DNA of 5,115 bases, from assembly GCA_029253805.1 (NCBI GenBank), contig JAQWYU010000298.1, positions 1-5,115 of the forward strand. The letters run 5' to 3'. This stretch comes from Flavobacteriaceae bacterium. Its GTDB lineage: Bacteria; Bacteroidota; Bacteroidia; Flavobacteriales; Flavobacteriaceae. The position numbers were made by a program, and so were the translations under genes. The stretch's first letter is position 1. The number at the start of each line of letters is the position of its first letter. The notes beneath the pieces are model-generated. The model did no database searches. It worked only from the letters and a program-made list of their open reading frames with translations, and had not been told where the DNA came from. Below, in pieces: positions 1 through 5,115 of this stretch.

Positions 1-5
1 CTATT

Positions 6-2306
6 TTACCAATAGAGTCTAAACATAAGGTTTGGTGTAATTCCAATAGAAAACTTCTCCATTAATTGTATTGGGTCCTCTAAACTGTTATTACCTATGT
101 ATTCTTTACTAATTAAATTCTTTCTATTGAAAATATTTCTAACTGATATTCCTGCTTTAGCTCTTAATTTATTGCGCTTAGATATTTTAAAATTATATGT
201 AGAAGAAAAATCAAGACGATGATAAATAGGTAATTTACCAGTATTAATACCATTATTAAATTCTAATCCATTACTTCTTTCATTTGCAATAGTATAGGGC
301 TTGCCTGTTTGCCATTTCCAACCTAATGCAAATTGAAAACCATCCTGCTTATAACTCAGAGCTGTTGAAACAGAATGTGTAACATTAGATTTTGATGTAA
401 AATCTTTGTTATTATTTAAGTTTTCAAATTTGCTCTCTGATTTATTAAAAGAATAACTTAACCAAGAGTTGAAAATACTAAATCGTTTTTTTACAAAAAC
501 ATCTAATCCAACAATATTCTGCCCACCGATATTAAAACTACTATTTTCAGGATTTAAAAAACCAAGTGATAAAGCTGTAATATTTTTTAATTTTTTATAG
601 TAGGTATCTATATCGATACTCAATCTATTTTTACTATAGATAAATCCTGCAGAAACTTGCTGACCATTTATAATGGGAAACGCATTACCATCTGCTAGTC
701 TCCACAGTCTATTTTCTAGTGAAAGATCACTTAATATAGTTTCATCAATCTCACTGATAATTTGGTTCTTAATTTCGGCAGTGGCCTGAAATTTTAAGTT
801 TTTTAGAAGTGGTTTATATACAACTATTCTAGGCTCTAGCCTCACAGCATCTAGTTCATTAAAATAAGTAGTTCGTAATCCGAAAGAAAGATTAAAAAGT
901 TTTGGGTTTTTATAGTTGTACTGACCATATACACTATGCGTTTGTATCGTATTATCCTCTGTATCTAAAACAAATGAAAGGTTTGTCGTATTTAAAAACG
1001 CAAAAGCAACGTCTTTGAGTGCGTATTGGTAACCAAATGTAATTTGAGTTGCTTTTGATCGATCAATTATAACTTCTGACGAAAAACCTGAATCAAAGAT
1101 AGTATTTCGCTTTTCAAAATCAGAAATCTGCGTATCACCTTCAACTGTAATAAAATTATAATTAAGCTTGTATTCAGAAAAAAAGGCATTTGTATTTTGA
1201 GTTGTTTTTTCGTTCCACTTCATCCTCCAACCTAGTCCGTAACCCATATTACTTGTTACTAGTTTGTCATTAAGTCTCCGATTGTTTTCAGTATCACCAA
1301 GAGTATAATCCAATTGATTATCAATAGAGATTATACTAGCGTAAAGACTGTTATTTTTATTGGGCTTAAAATTTAGTTTCACACTATAATCAAAAAACGA
1401 AAACATATTATTTCCATCATCAGATTTATTGATTTTTGTGCCTTCAAAAACTTTATCAGTTAATTGGTTGAATGTAAATGTATTTAATGCATCATCATAG
1501 CTTCGTCTAAAAGACCCTATAATATTTAATTTATCTTCTACAACAGGGACTTCTATTAGTGCATCTACGTTAATTCCGTTGAAACCAAACTGAGACTTTA
1601 CAGTTTTAGAAATAGTAGATTTAGAGGATATATCGATAACACTCGACAAGCGTTCACCATATCGCGTATGAGTTCCTTTGTTTATAAATTTAATTTCTGA
1701 AGTTATATTTGGGTTTAATGGAGAGATCATACCAAATAGATGACCTTTGTGATAAATATTTATACCATCCCAAATCAATCTATTTTGATCTGAAGATCCG
1801 CCTCTAACAAAAAAACCGGAAGCAGTCTCATTGGGACTTAAAACTCCTGGTAACAACTGAACACTTTCCAAAATATCTGGCTCAGTAAGACCAGGTAAAA
1901 TACCTAATTTTGAAGGTAAAAGCTTAAAAGAGGCATCATTGTTTTTTTCAATACCTTTTGTTAGATAACTGCGTACGATGACTTTATCGAGCTCATTTAC
2001 ATCTATATTTTCCTTCAAAAATTGGTTAATAATGATATAGCGATTATTTACTATTTTATAACTAAGCTTAACAGGAAACTCTAAAGCTTGTAAAACTTCC
2101 CTCAAGGTACGTTTTTGTCTTTTTAGTGATATACGCTTGTTAATTATGTCATTATCATTGTAAGAAAATAGCACATCATAAGTATATTCTATCTTAGTAA
2201 AAGCTTCTGCAACTGATTCATCTTTAAACTCAATGTAAAAAGCCTCTTCTTGCGAAGAGGCTAATGATGGGAGTAATATTAAAAAACAGACATAGATTAA
2301 CCTCAT
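6..2306 (-). CDS. TonB-dependent outer-membrane receptor/transducer with N-terminal STN domain
   Basis: Encodes 766 residues, complete from ATG to TAA. Residues 1-18 form a Sec signal peptide (MRLIYVCFLILLPSLASS). Residues about 23-95 match an STN (secretin/TonB short N-terminal) domain, the periplasmic signalling domain of FecA-like transducers. A TonB-box-like stretch (DKVIVRS, about 107-113) follows. The plug domain (about 130-230) shows the characteristic GILPGLTEPDILESVQLLPG, FVRGG and WDGINIY motifs. The rest is a beta-barrel ending in an aromatic residue (FRLYW). At 766 residues it is shorter than SusC-type receptors, and no carboxypeptidase-regulatory-like domain precedes the plug. 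The gene starts 2 bases after the fecR stop, so the two are almost certainly cotranscribed. Family knowledge says such receptors take up a bound ligand using TonB energy and pass a signal through STN to FecR. The ligand cannot be read from the sequence; siderophore or oligomer are both possible. No SusD partner is visible, but the region beyond the left edge is unseen. Confidence 0.93.
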   Translation of the reverse strand: MRLIYVCFLILLPSLASSQEEAFYIEFKDESVAEAFTKIEYTYDVLFSYNDNDIINKRISLKRQKRTLREVLQALEFPVKLSYKIVNNRYIIINQFLKENIDVNELDKVIVRSYLTKGIEKNNDASFKLLPSKLGILPGLTEPDILESVQLLPGVLSPNETASGFFVRGGSSDQNRLIWDGINIYHKGHLFGMISPLNPNITSEIKFINKGTHTRYGERLSSVIDISSKSTISKTVKSQFGFNGINVDALIEVPVVEDKLNIIGSFRRSYDDALNTFTFNQLTDKVFEGTKINKSDDGNNMFSFFDYSVKLNFKPNKNNSLYASIISIDNQLDYTLGDTENNRRLNDKLVTSNMGYGLGWRMKWNEKTTQNTNAFFSEYKLNYNFITVEGDTQISDFEKRNTIFDSGFSSEVIIDRSKATQITFGYQYALKDVAFAFLNTTNLSFVLDTEDNTIQTHSVYGQYNYKNPKLFNLSFGLRTTYFNELDAVRLEPRIVVYKPLLKNLKFQATAEIKNQIISEIDETILSDLSLENRLWRLADGNAFPIINGQQVSAGFIYSKNRLSIDIDTYYKKLKNITALSLGFLNPENSSFNIGGQNIVGLDVFVKKRFSIFNSWLSYSFNKSESKFENLNNNKDFTSKSNVTHSVSTALSYKQDGFQFALGWKWQTGKPYTIANERSNGLEFNNGINTGKLPIYHRLDFSSTYNFKISKRNKLRAKAGISVRNIFNRKNLISKEYIGNNSLEDPIQLMEKFSIGITPNLMFRLYW
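2241..2262 (-). promoter_or_regulatory. GCAA-capped hairpin with U-run in the receptor's first codons
   Basis: On the minus strand AGCCTCTTC and GAAGAGGCT form a perfect 9-bp stem around a GCAA tetraloop (GNRA class). They are followed at once by TTTTA, giving five consecutive U in the transcript when the last stem base is included. It covers codons 15-22 of the receptor (A-S-S-Q-E-E-A), exactly at the signal-peptide cleavage region. The shape is that of an intrinsic terminator or attenuator, though the stem is short and lies in translated sequence. A role in reducing read-through from fecR into the receptor is inference; coding coincidence is possible. Confidence 0.4.
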
Positions 2307-2308
2307 TT

Positions 2309-3232
2309 TTAATATCTCAGTTTAATTTTTCGTTTTTCTTTTTGATTATACCTGATTTTTAGTGCATCAAAAACAGTAATTAAAGCAATATTGAGATTTT
2401 CATGTGGGAAGCTACCTGAAAAAATTGTTGAATCATTAATTAATTCTGAATCTATTTTAATATTGTATTGGTCTTCAAGAGCTGTAATTACATATTTAAT
2501 TGGTACACTCTTAAATGTACTTTCTCCGTCAATCCAAGTTGGTTTTGAAAGTTGAGTGGTTGAAGATTCCAATGAACTTTCATTAATTTTCCTAAAACTA
2601 TTTGTTGGTAATAAAATATAATCTAATGAATTCGAATTTACACTTACCTTACCTTCATAACACACAACATCAAAAAAGTCGTCTTTAGAATTTACATTAA
2701 ACTGGGTTCCTAAAACTACAACTGAACCATTATTTGTATTAACAGTGAAAGTACTCCCCTTTTCGACCTTAAAATAAGCTTCGCCATCTAAGGTTAATTG
2801 TCTATTTTCTTTCCAATCAACTTCATTAAAGGTAATGGTGGATTTAGAGTTTAAAATTACTTCAGAGCCATCTAAAAGTGAAATAGTTTTAGTTTCACCA
2901 AAATTAGTTTTGTGTGTAATGAGATCAGTTGTAAAAATTGAAAATAAGCCAAATAATAAAATAATCGAAGCCGCAACTCCAATAGACCAACTTATAGGGT
3001 GCAACTTACGAACTGTAGTCTTTTTGTTAGCAGTCTTATCTTTTATTTTATTAAACGAATCTTTGATTGATGCATTTAATTGATTCGAAACTTCAAATCC
3101 TTTTCGCATCTTTAAATAAGAACTGTAATCAGCCTCACTTATACGGTTTTTTAATTCTGCATCAGAAATTTTACCTTCTAACCAGTTTGCTAAAAAAGTT
3201 TCATCGTTACTATTTGAATTCTGTTTTTCCAT
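2309..3232 (-). CDS. FecR-family transmembrane anti-sigma factor (DUF4974 C-terminus)
   Basis: Encodes 307 residues and is expected to bind and regulate the ECF sigma factor encoded just upstream, relaying the receptor's signal across the inner membrane. The N-terminal cytoplasmic part (1-79) carries the short helical motif LANWLEGKISDAE, typical of Bacteroidota FecR proteins. One hydrophobic segment (about 80-101, ISWSIGVAASIILLFGLFSI) crosses the membrane. The FecR domain (about 109-200) shows SLLDGSEVILNSKSTITF, LTLDGEAYFKVEK, VLGTQFNV and CYEGKVSV. Residues about 240-305 match DUF4974, an STN-like fold (FKSVPIKYVITALEDQYNI, FSGSF). A Gly-Thr pair (175-176) sits where FoxR-type anti-sigma factors of Pseudomonas self-cleave; cleavage here is unproven. 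The gene lies 56 bases after the sigma gene and 2 bases before the receptor gene. Its leader holds a putative ECF promoter, so it may be induced by the sigma factor it controls. Confidence 0.95.
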   Translation of the reverse strand: MEKQNSNSNDETFLANWLEGKISDAELKNRISEADYSSYLKMRKGFEVSNQLNASIKDSFNKIKDKTANKKTTVRKLHPISWSIGVAASIILLFGLFSIFTTDLITHKTNFGETKTISLLDGSEVILNSKSTITFNEVDWKENRQLTLDGEAYFKVEKGSTFTVNTNNGSVVVLGTQFNVNSKDDFFDVVCYEGKVSVNSNSLDYILLPTNSFRKINESSLESSTTQLSKPTWIDGESTFKSVPIKYVITALEDQYNIKIDSELINDSTIFSGSFPHENLNIALITVFDALKIRYNQKEKRKIKLRY

Positions 3233-3245
3233 ACTATTTCTACAC

Positions 3246-3278
3246 TTATGACAACTAACTACACAAATACCCTACTTT
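3246..3278 (-). promoter_or_regulatory. Putative ECF-sigma promoter for fecR-receptor operon
   Basis: Reading on the minus strand, AAAGTAGGGT (3278-3269) is followed by TTGTCATAA (3254-3246), with 17 bases between GTAGGG and GTC. The same two blocks with identical spacing occur on the plus strand upstream of the divergent lipoprotein gene. A -10 element containing GTC and a G-containing -35 box separated by about 17 bases is typical of ECF promoters. Transcription would start near 3243-3238, leaving a leader of only about 6-11 bases before the fecR ATG at 3232. The -35 box begins 11 bases after the sigma stop codon, and no terminator is visible between the genes, so read-through from the sigma promoter is also possible. 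Confidence 0.65.
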
Positions 3279-3288
3279 ATGGCTTTAG

Positions 3289-3801
3289 TTAAACGTTACC
3301 TATTTTTTTTCTGATTACAACCAAGGCTTGATGCATTCGTTTTTCCACAGCTTTTAGACTAATATTTAAATGTAGAGCAATCTCTTTATATTTCTTTTTT
3401 TCAATTCTATTCATTAAAAAAACCTCACGCTGTTTTTCTGGTAAGTTCGCAATAGTCGATTCTAACTTTTCCATAAACTCCTTTTCTAGCATAATAAATT
3501 CAGGGGATTCGTTAGTACTTTCTCTTTTGTTGTATTTGCCGTAGTTTTGAACCACTTTTTGATGCTTTACCTCATTTAAAAAAATATTATTAGCAATACT
3601 ATAAATATAACTCTTCACCTTATCATAATCTACATTATTACAATTCTCCCAAAGCTTAATAAACACCTCCTGCAAAATATCTTCTGCTTTGTCTAAATCT
3701 TGGGTTTTATAAAAAAGAAACCGTCTTATATCTTTTGCATGGGCGTTATATATAGCCTCAAAAATTTTCGACTCACATATATTACGATTATCTTTATCCA
3801 T
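3289..3801 (-). CDS. ECF-type RNA polymerase sigma factor, FecI-like (Bacteroidota expansion type)
   Basis: Encodes 170 residues, a normal length for an ECF sigma factor, which directs RNA polymerase to a small set of promoters when released from its anti-sigma factor. Region sigma-2 spans about 13-80: AEDILQEVFIKLWEN is the core-binding/-10 region, followed by KVKSYIYSIANNIFLNEVKH. A variable linker covers about 81-110. Region sigma-4 spans about 112-167, with LPEKQREVFLMNRIE and the helix-turn-helix YKEIALHLNISLKAVEKRMHQAL that contacts the -35 box. There is no extra C-terminal domain. The next gene downstream is a FecR-type anti-sigma factor and then an STN-bearing receptor, the standard arrangement of cell-surface signalling systems. 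The start is the only ATG with a full sigma-2 region; its leader is AT-rich without a Shine-Dalgarno sequence, as usual in this phylum. Its own upstream region has a housekeeping-like element rather than the ECF-type motif. Confidence 0.96.
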   Translation of the reverse strand: MDKDNRNICESKIFEAIYNAHAKDIRRFLFYKTQDLDKAEDILQEVFIKLWENCNNVDYDKVKSYIYSIANNIFLNEVKHQKVVQNYGKYNKRESTNESPEFIMLEKEFMEKLESTIANLPEKQREVFLMNRIEKKKYKEIALHLNISLKAVEKRMHQALVVIRKKIGNV

Positions 3802-3823
3802 TAAACTAGTTATTATTTGAAGT

Positions 3824-3831
3824 CAAAACTA
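3824..3831 (-). promoter_or_regulatory. Housekeeping-type -7 element (TAnnTTTG) for the sigma gene
   Basis: The minus strand reads TAGTTTTG, an exact match to the Bacteroidota primary-sigma -7 consensus TAnnTTTG. It lies 22 bases upstream of the sigma ATG, which would give a leader of roughly 15-18 bases. No clear TTG -33 box is found at the usual distance upstream, only a T-rich tract, so the assignment is tentative. Confidence 0.4.
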
Positions 3832-3846
3832 TGAAAAAAATAGTTT
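3826..3846. repeat. Short inverted repeat over the sigma promoter
   Basis: AAACTAT (3826-3832) and ATAGTTT (3840-3846) are perfect 7-base inverted arms around a 7-base A-rich loop. A further pair, TTAAACTA (3801-3808) and TAGTTTAA (3841-3848), shares the same right arm. The inner pair overlaps the TAnnTTTG box of the sigma gene. It could be an operator or a hairpin, but in such AT-rich DNA chance is a serious alternative. Confidence 0.3.
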
Positions 3847-3852
3847 AAGAAA

Positions 3853-3887
3853 AAAGTAGGGTTTTTATTTATTAAATTGTCTTAATA
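3853..3887 (+). promoter_or_regulatory. Putative ECF-sigma promoter for the Kazal-like lipoprotein gene
   Basis: AAAGTAGGGT (3853-3862) is followed by TTGTCTTAA (3877-3885), with 17 bases between GTAGGG and GTC. It matches the element upstream of fecR in both blocks, spacing and direction relative to its gene; 12 of the 17 spacer positions are also identical. Transcription would begin around 3888-3893, giving a leader of about 35 bases ending in an A-rich stretch before the ATG at 3926. The inferred regulator is the ECF sigma factor encoded next door. Confidence 0.65.
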
Positions 3888-3925
3888 CCGATAAACCGAA
3901 CAAATGTTTAATTAAAAATAAAAAA

Positions 3926-5115
3926 ATGAAGAATTTTAAACTTTCAATTTTTGGTATTCTAATATTGCTTTTGGCTTTTACGTCTTGTAATAACGAAGAC
4001 GCTATTGTTGATACACACCAAAACACTGAGGAAAGCGAATCAATTACAACTACATTAGGAAGACTAAGTCAACAATACGACGAAAATGGCAATGTAGACC
4101 AAGCGAATAACCCTGCTGGTAATATTGTTTTTGATTTTTGTTTCGACTTTGTATTTCCAATCGATCTTTCGTTTAATACAGGTACCACAGTTACTGTAAA
4201 TAGTTTAGACGAACTTATAGATATTTATTCTTCTTCAACAGAAAATTTATTTATAAATGGGATCGCATTCCCTTTTCAAGTTGAGACATACAATGAAAAT
4301 AGTAATGCTCTAGAAATAGAGACAATTAATAACGAAGATGAATTTTTTAGTTTACTTGAAGACTGTAATTTTGACGATATCGATGATTGTTCTTGTATTG
4401 AAGAATATGACCCTGTTTGTGTTAATGTTACAGATTTGGATGGTGAAACATATACAATTTCATACCCCAATTCGTGTCATGCTATCTGCGATGGATTCAA
4501 TGAAGAAGATTTTAGTGTAGAATGCGAAGAGAACTTTGATATAGGTGGAAGTGAATGTTTTGAATTTGTATATCCTATTTCAATAATATTAGATGAAGTA
4601 GATACTGTAACTGTAAATTCAAGGGAAGAATTATTTAATATTATTTACGGAGCTTATCATATTGGTTTAGTGTTTCCATTAGATATTATCACTGAAGAAG
4701 ATAATACAGTAGCAGCACTGACAATTAATAGTTATAACGAACTGGAAGCTATAATAGAAGATTGCTTTGGCGATGATTATGGTGTTATCGATTGCTCCAT
4801 TGGAGACATCACAAATACTTTAGCCGATTATTGTTGGGCAATTGAATTTACTGACACTAATAATGAATTCTCCTATAACTTAAACAGTGATGGTACATAT
4901 CAATTGCAAGATATTGGAGGTAATTCAGGTGGTGGTGTTCTTACATCTGGGGTATGGAATGTACTCGCTGGAAATAATACTTATTATGTTACTTTAAACG
5001 CAGAATTAGAAGAATATAATGATGAATGGGTGGTTACTGATTGTGATTCGGACCTAGGTTATGCTTACATAGAAATGCAAAGTCTTGTATATCCCCAAGC
5101 TTACATTTATTATGT
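3926..5115 (+). CDS. Surface lipoprotein with duplicated repeat, Kazal-like module and lipocalin-like C-terminus (partial, runs off window)
   Basis: Open from ATG at 3926 through the window end (396 full codons, no stop). Residues 1-20 are a lipoprotein signal peptide with lipobox AFTSC, lipidated Cys21. The following NNED is acidic, compatible with Bacteroidota surface-export signals. Residues 22-70 are a flexible polar region. Residues 72-147 and 211-280 are two related repeats beginning CF[D/E]FV[F/Y]PI and ending EDC. Between them, residues 155-200 resemble a Kazal module (C-x-C-x7-C-x18-C-x3-C-x11-C, with EEYDPVC and YPNSC). Residues about 291 onward are beta-rich with CWAIEF, DGTYQL and SGVWNV, resembling lipocalin-like domains of flavobacterial lipoproteins. 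The protein is strongly acidic. The A-rich leader without Shine-Dalgarno fits the phylum. An upstream ATG at 3904 stops after three codons, so 3926 is the start. It is divergent from the sigma-FecR-receptor genes and shares their ECF-type promoter motif, so it is probably the circuit's output or the receptor's partner. Molecular function is unknown. Confidence 0.87.
   Translation, partial: MKNFKLSIFGILILLLAFTSCNNEDAIVDTHQNTEESESITTTLGRLSQQYDENGNVDQANNPAGNIVFDFCFDFVFPIDLSFNTGTTVTVNSLDELIDIYSSSTENLFINGIAFPFQVETYNENSNALEIETINNEDEFFSLLEDCNFDDIDDCSCIEEYDPVCVNVTDLDGETYTISYPNSCHAICDGFNEEDFSVECEENFDIGGSECFEFVYPISIILDEVDTVTVNSREELFNIIYGAYHIGLVFPLDIITEEDNTVAALTINSYNELEAIIEDCFGDDYGVIDCSIGDITNTLADYCWAIEFTDTNNEFSYNLNSDGTYQLQDIGGNSGGGVLTSGVWNVLAGNNTYYVTLNAELEEYNDEWVVTDCDSDLGYAYIEMQSLVYPQAYIYY
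4139..4366 (+). repeat. Internal repeat copy 1 of the lipoprotein (residues 72-147)
   Basis: This copy is bounded by Cys72 and Cys147. It opens CFDFVFPI, has TVTVNSLDELIDI, and then a second half-unit starting FPFQVE and ending FFSLLEDC. It aligns with residues 211-280. Each copy itself appears to be two half-units of the form [F/Y]P-x-strand-loop-strand-NS/NN-acidic helix. The bounding cysteines could form a disulfide. Confidence 0.7.
4388..4525 (+). other. Kazal-like module within the lipoprotein (residues 155-200)
   Basis: Six cysteines (155, 157, 165, 184, 188, 200) follow the Kazal order. The C-x7-C block contains Y-D-P-V, and the later Y-x-N-x-C motif (YPNSC) is typical of the fold. 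The third-to-fourth cysteine loop is 18 residues instead of about 10, with an inserted NVTDLDGETYTIS. By alignment with ovomucoid third domains the P1 residue would be Glu159. Kazal modules in vertebrates inhibit serine proteases; in bacterial surface proteins many may be purely structural or binding modules. Confidence 0.7.
4556..4765 (+). repeat. Internal repeat copy 2 of the lipoprotein (residues 211-280)
   Basis: This copy is bounded by Cys211 and Cys280. It opens CFEFVYPI, has TVTVNSREELFNI, and then a half-unit from FPLDI through TINSYNELEAIIEDC. It is close to copy 1 at the protein level, with little DNA identity apart from ACTGTAAAT blocks, indicating an old duplication rather than a recent one. 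Confidence 0.7.
4796..5115 (+). other. Beta-rich, lipocalin-like C-terminal region of the lipoprotein (truncated by the window)
   Basis: Residues 291-396 alternate hydrophobic and polar positions, with CWAIEF, FSYNLNSDGTYQL, SGVWNV, YYVTLNAELEEYNDEWVV and DCDSD. This is the W...DGTY...G-W...nd-W pattern of lipocalin-like domains common in Flavobacteriia. Cys303 and Cys373 may pair. The end lies outside the window, so the domain boundary is open. Confidence 0.5.

Noticed and set aside
600..615. GTAGGT-like sequence inside the receptor gene as a third ECF promoter
   Set aside because: Lacks the third G and the AAA before it, and I saw no GTC block placed at the 17-base spacing; it lies in coding sequence.
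2835..3083. Plus-strand open frame of 82 codons
   Set aside because: Antisense to the well-supported fecR gene; low-complexity composition with no recognisable domain.
3067..3258. Plus-strand open frame of 63 codons
   Set aside because: Antisense to the fecR start and its promoter; no domain and no leader signals.
3233..3288. Search for a terminator between the sigma gene and fecR
   Set aside because: No stem with a following U-run was found; the gap is explained by the ECF-type promoter.
3831..3848. Tiny open frame ATGAAAAAAATAGTTTAA
   Set aside because: Only five codons and upstream of the inferred transcription start of the lipoprotein; best explained as AT-rich chance.
3887..3900. Direct repeat ACCGA-TAA-ACCGA near the lipoprotein transcription start
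   Set aside because: Only 5 bases per copy, with no third copy and no match near fecR; insufficient to call an operator.
3904..3915. ATG upstream of the lipoprotein as an alternative start
   Set aside because: It reads M-F-N and then a stop, and is out of frame with the lipoprotein; too short to support even as a leader peptide.
4276..4470. Minus-strand open frame, serine-rich, 64 codons
   Set aside because: Shadow of the lipoprotein gene; the serine runs are the reverse of its Asp/Glu-rich codons.
4338..4520. Plus-strand open frame of 60 codons in another frame
   Set aside because: Lies inside the lipoprotein coding sequence, whose frame is supported by the lipobox, repeats and Kazal cysteines.

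Overview
The window looks like AT-rich chromosomal DNA from a member of the Bacteroidota, most likely a marine-type Flavobacteriaceae. Evidence for this is the low GC content, the A-rich leaders without Shine-Dalgarno sequences, a TAnnTTTG-type promoter element, the FecR architecture with a C-terminal DUF4974-like domain, and the flavobacterial style of the TonB-dependent receptor and the lipoprotein. No RNA genes, insertion sequences or CRISPR arrays are visible.

Layout: three minus-strand genes read from about 3.8 kb leftwards to the window start. They are an ECF sigma factor (3289-3801), a FecR-type transmembrane anti-sigma factor (2309-3232) and an outer-membrane TonB-dependent receptor with an N-terminal STN signalling domain (6-2306). 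The last two are 2 bases apart. A 124-base divergent intergenic region (3802-3925) separates them from a plus-strand gene (3926 to beyond the window end). That gene encodes a large acidic, cysteine-containing lipoprotein with a Kazal-like module inserted between two copies of an internal repeat, followed by a lipocalin-like C-terminal region.

Working model: the receptor senses or imports a ligand, its STN domain signals to the FecR-like protein across the periplasm, and the sigma factor is released. The strongest new observation is that fecR and the divergent lipoprotein gene are preceded by near-identical two-part promoters. Both have AAAGTAGGGT and TTGTC[A/T]TAA, with exactly 17 bases between GTAGGG and GTC, each reading towards its gene. 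The sigma gene lacks this element and instead has a housekeeping-like TAnnTTTG box. This suggests that the sigma factor directly drives both its own sensor/anti-sigma pair and the lipoprotein, making the lipoprotein the local output of the circuit. A perfect 9-bp hairpin with a GCAA loop and a following U-run lies in the first codons of the receptor gene and may set the receptor:FecR ratio.
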